Notes: a model not told the origin generated them from the sequence alone. A DNA stretch of 62,007 nucleotides from Candidatus Petromonas tenebris (GCA_014236755.1 JACCKY010000034.1:1-62007); one strand, 5' to 3'. Positions 45,794-56,649 are shown, numbered from the stretch's first letter. Numbers and translations are program-made.

Positions 45794-46144
45794 TTATTTA
45801 CTCTTAAACATCCTAATCAAATTATAGCTTATAGGTAATTTTACCGCTTTAATTTTTTGAGATGTACTTCCTATAGCCAAAATATCTAACTTTTCTTTAT
45901 CAGCTTTATTTCCTTTAGTCTTTTTAATTAATATGTCTTCTTTCTCAATTTTAAAGTTTTTATCGTCTGTAATACCTGACTTAATATCATCTTTTAATTC
46001 TTTTACATTTTTTATATGCTTTGCTCTAAAAATTACTTCTTCTCCTGTTTTTTGACTTTGTCCTGCATATGCAGGGATAAACAATAAAAAGATTAAAACT
46101 AAAGCAAGTGTCGTTGATACAATATTCTTTTTGTTTCCTTTCAT
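45794..46144 (-). CDS. Secreted hypothetical protein, 116 aa
   Basis: It has an N-terminal signal peptide (TTLALVLIFLLFIPAYA, cleavage likely after AYA at about 27) and then a Lys-rich, soluble region of about 90 residues with no recognised domain. SD AAAGGAG precedes the ATG. It is divergent from a small lipoprotein gene, with about 165 bp between. I do not recognise the family. Export is well supported; the function is unknown. Confidence 0.75.
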   Translation of the reverse strand: MKGNKKNIVSTTLALVLIFLLFIPAYAGQSQKTGEEVIFRAKHIKNVKELKDDIKSGITDDKNFKIEKEDILIKKTKGNKADKEKLDILAIGSTSQKIKAVKLPISYNLIRMFKSK

Positions 46145-46310
46145 TTCAGAAAGCTCCTTTCTTATATTATTTTTTCTCGCGGATTTTTATATTGTAACAA
46201 TTTTTAAGAAAATTGTTACAAACTATTTTTTCTTGAAATTTATTCCTATTATTTAGTCTTTTTATATGATATTATTAAATAAATAATTTGTCAAGCAGGT
46301 GAACTTACTT

Positions 46311-46793
46311 ATGAATTTTAAAAAGATTGTTTGTATATTTTCTTTGTTTTCCCTACTATTAATTTCTGTAAGTTGTGCAAACATAAATAAAACTAAAGAA
46401 ATATCAAGGTACAGCTATACTTATTTAGGAGAGAGTAACAGTTGGAGGGTTGAATATTCCATCGAAGGAACTTCTGCTTTCATACCCCAAAAGACTATAA
46501 CTTCCAATGACACTGCTGTTCAAAAGACAACTGAATATGACCATAACTTACAACACACCAAAACTTTGAAGTTTAAATATATTGGTGATTTTGAGAATAA
46601 ATCTGTATCGAACAACATTAGATATGAATTTGTTCATAATGGAACTGATGGCATAATAGAGCTTGATGAAAATAATTCATTTCATCAATCGGAACAATAC
46701 AAAGGTGCTTTCTTTAAAAAAACTGATACTATTGAAATAATAATTTTTATGAACGATAAAAAAGATGTAATAAAGCTAAAGTTACAAGATTAA
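46311..46793 (+). CDS. Small lipoprotein, 160 aa
   Basis: A lipoprotein signal: MNFKKIVCIFSLFSLLLISVS then Cys (LISVSC), followed by a beta-rich domain (YSYTYLGESNSWRVEYSIEG, TKTLKFKYIGDFENKSV, IRYEFVHNGTDG). The pattern of alternating strands with a WRVEY start resembles several small Firmicutes lipoproteins of unknown function. The start is the ATG after CAGGTG; a GTG four codons earlier overlaps that SD. It ends just before the left end of the RAYT element. Confidence 0.8.
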   Translation: MNFKKIVCIFSLFSLLLISVSCANINKTKEISRYSYTYLGESNSWRVEYSIEGTSAFIPQKTITSNDTAVQKTTEYDHNLQHTKTLKFKYIGDFENKSVSNNIRYEFVHNGTDGIIELDENNSFHQSEQYKGAFFKKTDTIEIIIFMNDKKDVIKLKLQD

Positions 46794-46816
46794 ATGAAAG
46801 CATGTATATATGTACA

Positions 46817-47826
46817 GGTCGGGGTCAGGCTTGAATTATTTACTTATTGATGATATGATGATTCTGGTGATTAATATGGTGAGAAGACCACGGATCCATT
46901 ATTCAGGAGCATTATACCATGTAATGGTTAGAGGAAATAATGGAGAAAAAGTGTTTAGTGAAGAAATACAAAAAAGCAAATATTTGGACATAGTGGCTTT
47001 ATATAAAGAAAGATTAGATTTCATAATATATGCCTATTGTATTATGGATAACCATGCCCATTTACTCATCGAAGTAAATGAAGCTAGACTTTCTCAGATT
47101 ATGCAACGAATTCAACAGGTTTATACACAATGGTTTAATCGTAAGTACAGTAGAACAGGTCATGTTTTCCAACAGAGATATAAAGCTTTACTATGTGACA
47201 AAGAAAGATACTTACTTCAATTAATAAAATATATACATAATAATCCGGTAAAGGCAAAGCTAGAATGTGGAATAGAATATAAATGGAGTAGTCATATTTA
47301 TTATATTGGGAAAAAGAATAGCGATATAGTTGATATTTCATATGTTCTAAGCATATTTTCTGAAAACAAAAGTAAAGCTATAAATCAATATTTACAGTTT
47401 ATGAACCTGGATAGTGAAGAAATCATGTATATGGACATAAATGAATGTCTTAAATCAAAATTATCAGTAAAACAAGATGAGAGAGAAGCAATAAAGAAAA
47501 CAAATATAGATAAAATAATAAAAGATATATGTATTAATGAAAATGTCACAGTTAACGACATTACTAAAAGAACAAGAATACAAAAGATATCAGACATACG
47601 TAAAGCAATAGTTCTTCTTAGCGAAAAGTACTGCAATGTCAGTAATAAAATATTAGCTCAGAAACTTAATTTATCCTCATCAATGATATCAAAGATAAAA
47701 TCAGGAAATAGCAAAGGTACAACTTATGTTGGAGATGTTATAAATAGGTGGGAAAAGATAAGTAAATAATTCAAGCCTGACCCCTGACCCTTACAAATAA
47801 TTCAAGCCTGACCCCTGACCCTTACA
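46817..47826 (+). mobile_element. RAYT transposase unit flanked by REP-like inverted repeats
   Basis: Left end at 46817-46846 reads GGTCGGGGTCAGGC then TTGAATTATTTACTTA. The right end at 47758-47793 carries its reverse complement (TAAATAATTCAAGCC then TGACCCCTGACCC). This is repeated in direct orientation at 47794-47826. The ends bracket one transposase gene with little spare sequence. REP-associated tyrosine transposases act on such extragenic palindromic ends. Confidence 0.85.
46876..47769 (+). CDS. REP-associated tyrosine transposase (IS200-like Y1/HUH)
   Basis: A 297-residue single-strand DNA transposase relative. The Y1 domain (1 to about 130) has MVRRPRIHYSGALYHVMVRG, the HUH-type pair in YCIMDNHAHLLIEV, and the region GHVFQQRYKALLCDKERYLL with the catalytic Tyr; YIHNNPVKAKL follows. 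The C-terminal extension (about 210-290) has an HTH pattern like DnaA domain IV (ISDIRKAIVLLSEKYCNVSNK, KLNLSSSMISKIKSG), seen in many such proteins. The start is the ATG giving MVRRPR, with GGTGAT upstream. Stop codon and right repeat overlap (TAAATAATTC). Confidence 0.9.
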   Translation: MVRRPRIHYSGALYHVMVRGNNGEKVFSEEIQKSKYLDIVALYKERLDFIIYAYCIMDNHAHLLIEVNEARLSQIMQRIQQVYTQWFNRKYSRTGHVFQQRYKALLCDKERYLLQLIKYIHNNPVKAKLECGIEYKWSSHIYYIGKKNSDIVDISYVLSIFSENKSKAINQYLQFMNLDSEEIMYMDINECLKSKLSVKQDEREAIKKTNIDKIIKDICINENVTVNDITKRTRIQKISDIRKAIVLLSEKYCNVSNKILAQKLNLSSSMISKIKSGNSKGTTYVGDVINRWEKISK

Positions 47827-47873
47827 CTCCTTTTTTTATTTTGTAAGGATTATTACTTTATTGTTGCATAACG

Positions 47874-47899
47874 TAAGGGCACAATATATTGTGCCCTTA
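47874..47899. terminator. 26-bp perfect palindrome after the chemoreceptor gene
   Basis: TAAGGGCACAATA paired with TATTGTGCCCTTA, with no mismatch. T-rich sequence is weak on both sides, so termination is likely but not certain. Confidence 0.6.
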
Positions 47900-47941
47900 T
47901 AGTCTTATCATCTATTAATTATTTCTGTCACTTGGGATACT

Positions 47942-50059
47942 TTATACTTTGAACTTTTTCACAAGCTCTTGGAGCTTTGCTGACATCTGACTCAATATTT
48001 GTATAGATTCAGTTATGTGATGGCTAGCAGCCTCCTGTTCTTCAACACTTGCCAGCACACTTTGAGTGCCCGAAGCAGTAATTTGAGATATATTGACTAC
48101 CTCCTGAATAGCTCCTTGCACGGAATCCATTCCGGCTGACAGCTGCTCCATGGCTGCTGTAAATTCTTCCATCTCTCCAGCTACCTTATGGGTTTCTTCT
48201 ATTATATCTCTAAAGGACTTGGTTGTTCCATTTATAACTTCAGTACCACCCTGTACCTCTTCAATACTTTTCTCCATGAAATTAACTGCTTTATTGCTTT
48301 CCTTTTGAATCTTGTTTATAAGGTCTACAATTTCCGTAGAAGCAACCGCAGACTGGTCAGCTAGCTTCTTTACTTCATTTGCAACTACAGTAAAACCTCT
48401 ACCGTGTTCTCCTGCCCTAGCAGCCTCTATTGAGGCATTAAGTGCCAGTAGATTTGTCTGTTCAGAAATTTCTTTAATATATTCAACTATATTGCCTATA
48501 TCTCCTATGTGTTTACTAAGCTCCTTTATAAGCAAACTCGAATCTGCCACTCTCTTATTGATATTTTCCATGGTTGCTATGATATCATTTATATTTTGAG
48601 CACCTTTTTCTGCAAGGTCTGATGCATGGGTAGAGGATTTTAATATTTTCATTGAGTTATCAGTTACATTTTTTATACTTCCTGCCATCTGCAGAATGAT
48701 TTCATCGGTTTCCCCTACACTTTCTATCTGTTTGTGAGTATTACCAGCCACTTCTTCTATAATACTTGATATGTGAGAAGATGCTTCGGAAGACTGAGTT
48801 GCACTTTCCTCTAAATTTTTAGAAGAGGTGCTTAACTTACTAGAGGTTTTATTTATATTGTTTATAAGAAGTTTTAGAGAAGCTACCATTTCATTAAGTG
48901 TTGCCTGAAGTATCCCTATTTCACTTGAAGAGTTGACTTTTACATTGTGAGTCAAGTCTCCTTCTTTAATTTTATTGGCCGTATCTATCATACTTAAAAC
49001 CGGTTTTGTAACTCTACGGGCAAAGACAATACTTAATATGATTCCGAATAGTATGCATGCTCCCAGCGTTAACAAAGTTGTCTTAAAAGAGCTTAAAGAT
49101 CTTGCTATCACATCTTCATACTCCTGCTCTACAACAACTCCCCAATTTATACCGGGAACTCTAGCATAACCTCCTATTACCTTTATATTTTCCATGCTAG
49201 GATATACAGTGGCTCCACTTCCATTCTTTTCATTTAATACATTTTTAACTGCCATTATATTTTTTTCCAGAGCATTATAGCCTCTTAACACCTTGCCTGT
49301 AAAGTCTCTATGGGAAATCAATTTTCCTTTATTATCTACTATGTATGCATTTCCTGTATTCCCTATTTTTATATCCTTTATTAAATAAAAGAACTTATCT
49401 AGTCTCAGTTTTCCCCATACAACACCAGTTCTTCCTGATATAGCACTTTCAATGGGCTGGGCAATTATCACCGTGGGCAATTTTGTAGAAGAATCAATAA
49501 AAGAATCCGTTATATATATATTTCCCTCAGCCGCCTGCTTAAACCATTTCTCACCGCTGAAGTTCTTATCCATTCCCTTTTTACCATCTGTAGTAGCCAG
49601 CACATTTCCTTCTAGGTCTATTATATTTAATGAGATAAACTGTCTATTATTTTTTACAATTTTTCCTAAAAGGATATTTTGGGAAAACCCATCCATATTA
49701 GACATATCTATTGAATTAACAGCAGTTTTCACGGTATTAATAGATCCATCAATATATAAACTCACCTGATTTACTATAGAACTGGCTAAAGTTTGGTTAT
49801 CCTTTTTTGCCTGTTTTATAGCCTTTTGATTTTGCAGGTAAAAATTCACACTTCCTATTGTAAAGATAGTAATAAGTAATATGGTAACAGTAACAAAAGA
49901 AATCTGAACCGCAAGTTTTTTGTGGAATTTTACCTTTGACTTATTTTCATTAATTTTAGTCTTACCCTTAGGCTTCTTTTTAACTTTTCCATTTCCTGCT
50001 TTTTGGGAACCAACTTTTTTGCAGGGGTCCTTGTCTTTAGACTTTTTTTCTTTATTCAT
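47942..50059 (-). CDS. Methyl-accepting chemotaxis protein with Cache sensor
   Basis: A 705-residue transmembrane receptor. A very basic N-terminal tail (about 1-45, many Lys) precedes helix TM1 (about 50-70). An extracellular double-Cache domain (about 75-330) shows [35 protein letters not shown] and [17 protein letters not shown]2 (about 335-355) leads to HAMP ([20 protein letters not shown]). The signalling hairpin centres on [29 protein letters not shown]. It likely senses small organic molecules or amino acids and feeds CheA. Monocistronic. Confidence 0.94.
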   Translation of the reverse strand: MNKEKKSKDKDPCKKVGSQKAGNGKVKKKPKGKTKINENKSKVKFHKKLAVQISFVTVTILLITIFTIGSVNFYLQNQKAIKQAKKDNQTLASSIVNQVSLYIDGSINTVKTAVNSIDMSNMDGFSQNILLGKIVKNNRQFISLNIIDLEGNVLATTDGKKGMDKNFSGEKWFKQAAEGNIYITDSFIDSSTKLPTVIIAQPIESAISGRTGVVWGKLRLDKFFYLIKDIKIGNTGNAYIVDNKGKLISHRDFTGKVLRGYNALEKNIMAVKNVLNEKNGSGATVYPSMENIKVIGGYARVPGINWGVVVEQEYEDVIARSLSSFKTTLLTLGACILFGIILSIVFARRVTKPVLSMIDTANKIKEGDLTHNVKVNSSSEIGILQATLNEMVASLKLLINNINKTSSKLSTSSKNLEESATQSSEASSHISSIIEEVAGNTHKQIESVGETDEIILQMAGSIKNVTDNSMKILKSSTHASDLAEKGAQNINDIIATMENINKRVADSSLLIKELSKHIGDIGNIVEYIKEISEQTNLLALNASIEAARAGEHGRGFTVVANEVKKLADQSAVASTEIVDLINKIQKESNKAVNFMEKSIEEVQGGTEVINGTTKSFRDIIEETHKVAGEMEEFTAAMEQLSAGMDSVQGAIQEVVNISQITASGTQSVLASVEEQEAASHHITESIQILSQMSAKLQELVKKFKV

Positions 50060-50154
50060 TCAATCCCCTCCACTATACTTTTTGTTTTCTGAATCATACT
50101 AATTGATTTATTTCAACATTTCTTCTAAGAATCCTCTTATTTTTTAATTTACAT

Positions 50155-50362
50155 AAACTAACTTGCCTCGCTCGCTAGTTCCTTATAGATATCCTTCAAT
50201 AATCCTCTTCAGACTCCGTAGAAGATCTGTTTTAATAGAAAAAATTTAGAGGTAAAAACAGCTCTTCAAAGTCGCTTCAGAGGAAACATTGAAGGATATT
50301 TAAAGTTATACTGTTAGAGTAACTAGCACAAGAGGTTAAATTAACTTCTTGTGCCAGTTAAT
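50155..50362 (+). repeat. B palindromic element (B5), nearly complete
   Basis: AACTTGCCTCGCTCGCTAGT to AGTAACTAGCACAAGAGGTTAA, then a partial second end (AACTTCTTGTGCCAGTTAAT). The arms pair over about 75 bp with mismatches, around a centre AAAATTTAGAGGTAAAAAC. Confidence 0.88.
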
Positions 50363-50503
50363 CTATAGATGAACAACTTTAAGATTGAATTTATATTACT
50401 CTAGGAATTTTGAGGTTTCCTTCTGAGCGATTTTGAAGTATTTGTTGAGAAGGATTCTCAAAATCCTAATAAATTTAACCTTGAACTTTGTTATCTATAA
50501 TAA
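50363..50503. repeat. C palindromic element (C4) beside B5
   Basis: Left arm GATGAACAACTTTAAGATTG to GAAGTATTTGTTG, then the right arm GAAGGATTCTCAAAATCC to CTTTGTTATCTATA. The centre is deleted, leaving a short hairpin. The 555-bp gap between the chemoreceptor and prfB holds only B5, C4 and the prfB terminator. Confidence 0.82.
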
Positions 50504-50599
50504 AACAGCTTTCTACTGAACCTGAAATTGTAATGTTTAGTAAGTATAGAAATAAAAAGAAAATAGAATAACTTACAAGTTGATTGCCTATAATGAAAT

Positions 50600-50630
50600 A
50601 AAGGCCTAGACTTTTTATCTAGACCTTTGC
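50600..50630 (-). terminator. Terminator of prfB
   Basis: Minus AAAGGTCTAGA-taaaaag-TCTAGGCCTTT then ATTTC, overlapping the last prfB codons. Confidence 0.75.
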
Positions 50631-51719
50631 TTTAGGTATTCATCTATAAATATATCTATGTCACCATCCATTACCGCCTGAACGTTTCCAACCTCCGTAT
50701 TTGTTCTATGATCCTTTACCAGATTATAAGGGTGGAACACATAGGAACGTATCTGGCTTCCCCAGGCTATCTGGCTGTAATCTCCTTTTAAATCCTCTAT
50801 TTCTTCCTTTTGCTCCATTTCCTTTAGCTCCAGTAGTTTAGCTGTCAGCATTTTCATTGCAGTCTTTCTATTGCTATGCTGAGACCTCTCATTTTGGCAC
50901 TGCACTACTATACCGGTAGGTATATGGGTTATTCTGACTGCAGATTCAGTTTTATTTACATGCTGCCCTCCTGCTCCCGAAGCCCTATAGGTATCTATTC
51001 TAAGATCAGCCGGATTTATTTCTATCTCTATATCATCATTAAGGTCAGGCACTACATCTACGGAGGCAAAGGAGGTATGTCTCTTGCCGGAAGGGTCAAA
51101 TGGAGAAATCCTCACTATTCTATGGACTCCCTTTTCCGACTTCAGATAGCCGTAGGCATTTTCTCCTTCTATGAGGAGCGTAACACTTTTTATTCCTGCT
51201 TCTGTATCAGGAAGTATATCTAGTGTCTTTACGCCATATCCCCTTGTCTCTGCCCATCTCGTATACATTCTGAGGAGCATTTCAGCCCAGTCCTGGGCAT
51301 CCAGTCCTCCGGCTCCCGAGTGTATTGAAAGTATGGCATTGTTTTTATCATACTTTCCACTTAGAAGTGTTTCTATTTTTAACTTTTCTATTCTCAGCTT
51401 CAATCCTTCTATTTCCTTTATAACCTCTTTTTCTATTGAAGCATCCTTCTCTACTATACCCATCTCCGTAAGTAAAAGCAGTTCCTCCCACTTGGAATAG
51501 AGTTCTTCAAAACTTTCAACTTTGTCCTTTAATCTCTTTGAAGTCTGCAAGATTTTTTGAGCCTCTTCATGGTCATCCCAAAAATCTGGTTTTGTCATTA
51601 TCCCCTCTAAATCTTTTATCTCCTTTTTTACACTGTCTATGTCAAAGAGAAACCCTCAGTTCATTCAGTGATATTTCAATTTCCTTTAATTCAGACAAAC
51701 ATTGCTCTAGTAGTATCAT
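50615..51719 (-). CDS. prfB: Peptide chain release factor 2, programmed +1 frameshift
   Basis: RF2 recognises UGA and UAA stop codons and releases the peptide. The first 25 codons (ATG at 51719, SD GAGGTGAT) end at CTT TGA (51647-51642), the universal RF2 shift site, with GAGGG upstream as the internal SD. After the +1 shift the reading goes on DIDSVKKEIKDLEG and MTKPDFWDD to the end, 367 residues in all. The hydrolysis motif SGAGGQHVNKTESAV is intact. The UGA lets RF2 levels control their own synthesis; this is not a lesion. It follows secA, as in Bacillus. Confidence 0.97.
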
Positions 51720-51743
51720 TACATCACCTCTTATATCTTATTT

Positions 51744-51827
51744 AGGTGACCGGTATCCGGTTACAGGTGACAGCTTTGGTTAATATCTTTTCTCTGTTAT
51801 CTATTACCCGATACCCGTCACCTGATT
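51744..51827 (-). repeat. Heptamer array between secA and prfB
   Basis: From the secA stop: CAGGTGA CGGGTAT CGGGTAA TAGATAA CAGAGAA, later CTGTCACCTGTAACCGGATA. It lacks the GCGTC hairpin, in keeping with read-through into prfB. Confidence 0.75.
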
Positions 51828-54527
51828 TTACTTTCCACAACACTTCTTATATTTCTTACCGCTACCACATGGACAAGGGTCGTTTCTTCCTACTTTTTCC
51901 CCTTGTCTCACGAAGGTTTTACCACTTACTTTTACGTTTCTTCTATTTGCTACTCCGTCACCACCAGTCTCGTCGGTTATCCTTGCAACCTGCTCCCGCT
52001 TTGTTTCCGTTTCTACTGTTACATTGAATATATATCTTACGGTATCCTCTTGGATGCTCTTTGTCAGAGCATTGAACATATCGAAGCCTTCTATTTGATA
52101 TGCCCTTACAGGATCTTCATTACCTATAGCTCTTAGAGTTATGCCTTGTCTCAGCTGATCCATAGCATCTATATGGTCAATCCATTTGGTATCAACGACC
52201 CTTAGGAGGATAACTCTTTCAAGTTCCCGCATTCTTTCTTCAGTTATCTCTTTTTCTTTCCTGTCATAAATATCTGTTGCTATATCCAGAATTGTTTCTT
52301 TTAGTTTTTCCTTAGTAAGACTTTCTATATCTTCAAATTTCAGACTGTTCTTTGGCAAGAATATAGTATGCAGGTGGTCTTCCAGTCCCTTTAAATCCCA
52401 TTCTTCAGGATAGTTGGCCTCTGCAGTGTATAGGGCTATGGAGTCATCTACAATCTGCTCCAACATACCTAAGATATGATCCTTTAGATTTTCTCCTTCC
52501 AGAACCTTTCTTCTCTCTCTGTAAATAATCTCTCTTTGCTTGTTCATGACATCATCATACTGAAGTACATGCTTTCTTATGCTGAAGTTTCTTCCTTCAA
52601 CCCTTTTTTGGGCAGTCTCTATAGATTTTGAAAGGAGCTTAGCTTCTATAGGCTCGTCATCTTCCATTCCCAGTTTATCCACTATTCCCTGGATTCTGTC
52701 ACTTCCAAACAGTCTCATGAGGTCATCCTCCAGTGAAATAAAGAACTGAGAAGAACCAGGATCTCCCTGACGGCCTGAACGTCCTCTAAGCTGATTGTCT
52801 ATTCTTCGAGATTCATGCCTTTCAGTACCTAATATATGAAGACCTCCAACCTCCTTAACCTTCTCGGCCTCTTCATCGGTGGTCTTTTTGATTTCACTAT
52901 ATATCTCATTATAAAGTTTTCTTGCTTCCTTGACCTCTTCATCATCGGTTTCCATAAGGCTGGTAACCATAGAGATAACCTTATCGTCATAGCCTTTTTT
53001 CTTGAGCTCATTTTTAGCTATGAATTCCGCATTACCACCTAAGACTATGTCAGTACCTCTACCTGCCATATTTGTGGCGATGGTCACGGCTCCAAAGCGT
53101 CCTGCCTGGGCAACTATCTCAGCCTCCCTTTCATGATGCTTGGCATTCAGTACCTCATGCTTTATACCCTTTCTCTTAAGAAGCTTACTGAGAAACTCTG
53201 AAGTCTCGATGGAGATAGTCCCCACAAGTATAGGTTGACCTTTTTTATGTCTTTCTTCTATTTCTCTAACTACCGACTTAAACTTCCCTTCAAGAGTTTT
53301 ATATACGGAATCCGGCATGTCATTCCTTATAACCGGCTTATTTGTAGGTACAACTACAACATCCATGCCATATATATGCTTGAATTCATCTTCTTCAGTT
53401 TTAGCAGTACCAGTCATACCCGCCAGTTTGTTGTACATCCTGAAATAGTTTTGCAGAGTTATGGTAGCTAATGTCTGGGACTCCCTCCTGACCTCAAGAC
53501 CTTCTTTAGCTTCTATGGCTTGATGGAGGCCGTCGGAATATCTTCTACCAAACATTAGTCTTCCCGTAAACTCATCTACTATAACTATTTCTCCATCCTT
53601 TATAACATAGTCCTTATCCTTTTTCATTAGAGTATGGGCCTTAAGGGCCTGATTTATATGGTGAGATATTTCCATATTCGTAGGATCTGCAAGATTTTCC
53701 AGACCGAAAAACTTCTCTGCTTTTGGAATACCACCCTCATCGGTAAGAACTACTGAATTTGCCTTTTCATCTATTGTATAATCTTCTTCACCTCTAAGAG
53801 TCCTTATAAAGGTGTCGGCTCTATGATAAAGATCTGTGGATTTATCTCCTGCCCCTGATATAATAAGGGGAGTCCTTGCTTCATCTATAAGTATACTGTC
53901 TACCTCGTCTATTATTGCATAGTTTAGATCTCTTTGAACCATTTCCTCTTTATATATAACCATGTTATCCCTAAGGTAGTCAAAACCAAACTCATTATTA
54001 GTACCATAGGTTATATCTGCATTATAGGCTCTTTTTCTCTCTTCCTTTGAGAGGCCGTGAACTATACAGTCCACTGTAAGTCCCAAAAACTCATATATTT
54101 TACCCATCCATTCCTTATCACGGCTTGCCAGGTAATCATTTACTGTTACAACATGTACGCCCTTTCCTTCTAGGGCATTTAAATATACGGGTAATGTGGC
54201 AACCAACGTCTTACCTTCTCCGGTTTTCATCTCTGCTATACGTCCCTGATGCAGAACTATACCTCCAAGGAGCTGAACTCTGTAATGTCTCATTCCTAAA
54301 GTCCTAACAGCAGCTTCCCTGACTACTGCAAAGGCCTCCGGTAATATGTCGTCTAGTGTTGCCCCATTTTTGAGCTTATCTTTAAAATACTGTGTCTTTC
54401 CCTTTAGTTGTTCATTGGATAGAGCCTGCATCTGAGGCTCAAATTCTTCTATCTTATCAACGATTTTAAACAACCTTTTGACTTCTTTTTCGTTAAAACT
54501 TCCAAATATTTTTTCCAATAACCACAT
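51828..54527 (-). CDS. secA: Preprotein translocase ATPase SecA
   Basis: The motor that pushes preproteins through SecYEG. 899 residues, with [29 protein letters not shown] (Walker A), [21 protein letters not shown] (DEAD box), and the second nucleotide domain with [10 protein letters not shown] and [12 protein letters not shown]. It ends in the zinc-binding tail [17 protein letters not shown] placed the start at [11 protein letters not shown], with GAGGGG upstream, rather than 15 codons earlier. The hpf-secA-prfB order matches Bacillus, with DUF5317 inserted. Confidence 0.97.
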   Translation of the reverse strand: MWLLEKIFGSFNEKEVKRLFKIVDKIEEFEPQMQALSNEQLKGKTQYFKDKLKNGATLDDILPEAFAVVREAAVRTLGMRHYRVQLLGGIVLHQGRIAEMKTGEGKTLVATLPVYLNALEGKGVHVVTVNDYLASRDKEWMGKIYEFLGLTVDCIVHGLSKEERKRAYNADITYGTNNEFGFDYLRDNMVIYKEEMVQRDLNYAIIDEVDSILIDEARTPLIISGAGDKSTDLYHRADTFIRTLRGEEDYTIDEKANSVVLTDEGGIPKAEKFFGLENLADPTNMEISHHINQALKAHTLMKKDKDYVIKDGEIVIVDEFTGRLMFGRRYSDGLHQAIEAKEGLEVRRESQTLATITLQNYFRMYNKLAGMTGTAKTEEDEFKHIYGMDVVVVPTNKPVIRNDMPDSVYKTLEGKFKSVVREIEERHKKGQPILVGTISIETSEFLSKLLKRKGIKHEVLNAKHHEREAEIVAQAGRFGAVTIATNMAGRGTDIVLGGNAEFIAKNELKKKGYDDKVISMVTSLMETDDEEVKEARKLYNEIYSEIKKTTDEEAEKVKEVGGLHILGTERHESRRIDNQLRGRSGRQGDPGSSQFFISLEDDLMRLFGSDRIQGIVDKLGMEDDEPIEAKLLSKSIETAQKRVEGRNFSIRKHVLQYDDVMNKQREIIYRERRKVLEGENLKDHILGMLEQIVDDSIALYTAEANYPEEWDLKGLEDHLHTIFLPKNSLKFEDIESLTKEKLKETILDIATDIYDRKEKEITEERMRELERVILLRVVDTKWIDHIDAMDQLRQGITLRAIGNEDPVRAYQIEGFDMFNALTKSIQEDTVRYIFNVTVETETKREQVARITDETGGDGVANRRNVKVSGKTFVRQGEKVGRNDPCPCGSGKKYKKCCGK

Positions 54528-54625
54528 TATACTCATCCCCTCAAAATTGGATAAAAACATAGATTCTAACAATATATTATATCATTTAATATTACCCGAT
54601 ACAACGTTACTTACTCTCGTAACTA

Positions 54626-54656
54626 AAAGAAGGCAGGATTATACTTTCCTACCTTA
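54626..54656 (-). terminator. Terminator of the DUF5317 gene
   Basis: Minus AAGGTAGGA-N7-TCCTGCCTT then CTTTT. One mismatch in the stem. Confidence 0.7.
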
Positions 54657-55247
54657 CCATCTTGATTTATACCCCATCCTAATCATCCTGCTTTTCATAG
54701 TTAAATAGGACTTTGTCATTTCCCCCTGTATAAATAATACAATACCTAAGGACATAAATATATCACCAACGCTGATAACCTTAGCTAGCGGATAAGGCTT
54801 TGGCACTACTATAAACTTTCCAAAGTATTTTGTCCAGTCCATCACCTTCTCAAGTGGCATATAGTTTAGGATATCCCCGGTTTCTATGCCTTTTACAATA
54901 CTCTCAAGTCCTGCAAACTTCAAACCTTCAAGATATATAGGCATCTTAAATCCATTCATCAACATCACAAACAAATTTAAAAGAACCCCTATTGAAATAA
55001 TCCGAAAGCCCTTTTTATTTAAATTTATTGTGACAACAAATAATATCAGTATTGTCGAAGCAATGTAGAAGTATCTTTGATATTTTTCGACAAATGGAAA
55101 GGCTGGTGCAAGCAGTGGCAATAACTGTAGTAATACTGCAATAAAAATAAGTATCCATCCGTTGATTTTGATTTCTGCCAGATTTGAAAATCTTCCCTTT
55201 CTAATTATACCGATCAAGAGACCTAAAATTGCAGCTTCTAGGAACAT
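54654..55247 (-). CDS. DUF5317 family membrane protein
   Basis: A 197-residue protein with about five hydrophobic segments (MFLEAAILGLLIGIIRKG, ILIFIAVLLQLLPLLAP and others). Between segments it has the conserved NGFKMPIYLEGLKFAGL and LAKVISVGDIFMSLGIVLFIQ. The family is of unknown function and is common in Clostridia. SD AAAGGAGG. It separates hpf and secA, each of which seems to have its own transcription stop. Confidence 0.85.
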   Translation of the reverse strand: MFLEAAILGLLIGIIRKGRFSNLAEIKINGWILIFIAVLLQLLPLLAPAFPFVEKYQRYFYIASTILILFVVTINLNKKGFRIISIGVLLNLFVMLMNGFKMPIYLEGLKFAGLESIVKGIETGDILNYMPLEKVMDWTKYFGKFIVVPKPYPLAKVISVGDIFMSLGIVLFIQGEMTKSYLTMKSRMIRMGYKSRW

Positions 55248-55333
55248 GGCTAACCTCCTTTTAATTAAAACTTTCCTTATTAAAATTAATTCTATATATG
55301 TAAAGAAAAATCCTTTTAAATTTAGGTAAAATT

Positions 55334-55360
55334 TTAAGGCAGCGAAATCGCTGCCTTATA
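55334..55360 (-). terminator. Terminator of hpf
   Basis: Minus AAGGCAGCGA-ttt-CGCTGCCTT followed by AAAATTTT. A strong stem with a modest T tract. Confidence 0.75.
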
Positions 55361-55405
55361 GGTTGCTACTTTCAGAAACCAGTATAAGATGTTATATTAA
55401 ATTTT

Positions 55406-55933
55406 TTAGAAATATGGCTCAATTAAACCGTAATTTCCATCTTTTCTCTTATATACTACATTTACCTCATCTGTCTCTGCATTGGTAAATACAAAGAAGT
55501 TGTGTCCTAATAAATCCATCTGCATTACTGCTTCCTGAGGGTCCATTGGTTTTATAGCAAATTTCTTTGTTTTAACGATTTTAGATTCTTCTTTATTTCG
55601 CTCTGAAACAGGCATATGTTCAAATCTTATTGTTTCATGTCCCTGATATCTCTTTTCAAGCTTAGTCTTATGTTTTTCCATCTGCTTGTGCAACTTATCT
55701 ATTGCTCTGTCTATTGCTGAATACATGTCATCATTTTCTTCCTCTGCCCTTAAAATCGTACCATTAAGCGGTATTGTAACCTCCACGATTTGTCTATGCT
55801 TTTCAACACTTAAGGTGGCCTGAGCTTCAATGTCATCCTTAAAATATTTGCTAAACCTTTCTAGCTTTCCTGTTACTGCATCTTTTAATGCATCTGTTAC
55901 CTCCATATTTTTTCCACTTACAATAACTCTCAT
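55406..55933 (-). CDS. hpf: Ribosome hibernation promoting factor, long form
   Basis: Binds the small subunit and pairs 70S ribosomes into inactive 100S dimers in resting cells. 175 residues. The N-terminal domain runs MRVIVSGKNMEVTDALKDAV, with AIDRAIDKLHKQMEKHKTKLEKR. After a linker the C-terminal dimerisation domain (about 118-175) has VKTKKFAIKPMDPQEAVMQM and LLGHNFFVFTNAETDEVNVVYKRKDGNYGLIEP. SD GGGAGGAG. It sits between the flagellar genes and secA, as in Bacillus. Confidence 0.96.
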   Translation of the reverse strand: MRVIVSGKNMEVTDALKDAVTGKLERFSKYFKDDIEAQATLSVEKHRQIVEVTIPLNGTILRAEEENDDMYSAIDRAIDKLHKQMEKHKTKLEKRYQGHETIRFEHMPVSERNKEESKIVKTKKFAIKPMDPQEAVMQMDLLGHNFFVFTNAETDEVNVVYKRKDGNYGLIEPYF

Positions 55934-55993
55934 AAGCTTCAGCTCCTCCCTAGATATATGCTTAAATGAGTTAGATAGAAACTAACTCAAAAT

Positions 55994-56178
55994 TTAAATT
56001 AACTTGCCACGCTAGTTTCTTATAGATATCCTTCAATAATCCTCTTCAGGCTCCGTAGAAGAGCTGTTTTAATAGAAAAGATTTAGAGATAAAAGCAGCT
56101 CTTCAAAGTCGCTTCAGAAGAAATATTGAAGAATATTTGAAGCTATACTGTTAGAGTAACTAGCATAAGAGGTTAATT
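55994..56178 (+). repeat. B palindromic element (B6) upstream of hpf
   Basis: AACTTGCCACGCTAGTTTCT to TAACTAGCATAAGAGGTTAA. Near-complete arms, with the central AAAGATTTAGAGATAAAAGC. It lies in the probable hpf promoter region, so it may supply or displace promoter elements. Confidence 0.88.
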
Positions 56179-56649
56179 TATATTATCTTATTCATCTTCA
56201 CAGGCTAATATATCTTATTATGTTGATTTGCAAATTTTTTGTTAAGTTTTTTTATGCTTGTCTATATAATTATATTTTACCCATATAAAACCTTCTAAAA
56301 CATTGCACAAATATTTCTTTTTTACAAATTTTGTTAATAACTTATAAGCTTTATTAGATTTTATCCACAGTTTTCTGACTTTTTGTTTTATTATGTTTTT
56401 TAAAAATATAGTGAAAACAAGTTTTTATGCTCTGTTTTTACAAATTTATAAGCATTTTATGATTTTGTTAATAATGTGTATAAACTTCTCCTTTTTTGTG
56501 GATAATGTGTATAAGTCTGTTGATAACTGTTTTTACAGGGCTTTAGATTGTTAATAAGATGTTAACTTTATGTGTATTCGATGTTAATAACAATTTTTTG
56601 TAAGCTTCACAAAAATTTTTTTGATAACAAATATGCAAAATTTTGTCGA
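56179..56649. other. AT-rich gap with DnaA-like boxes and GTTAATAA repeats
   Basis: Perfect DnaA boxes at 56361-56369 (TTATCCACA) and 56497-56505 (TGTGGATAA). One-mismatch boxes are at 56475, 56506 and 56518. GTTAATAA or close variants recur about five times. No gene is seen. The region separates the hpf promoter from the end of the flagellar operon. Confidence 0.6.

Noticed and set aside
46810-46875. N-terminal extension of the transposase frame
   Set aside because: It runs through the left REP-like end; family proteins start at the MVRRPR-like motif, which has its own SD.
51630-51719. prfB frameshift counted as a lesion
   Set aside because: CTT TGA C with an upstream SD-like GAGGG is the known programmed RF2 site.
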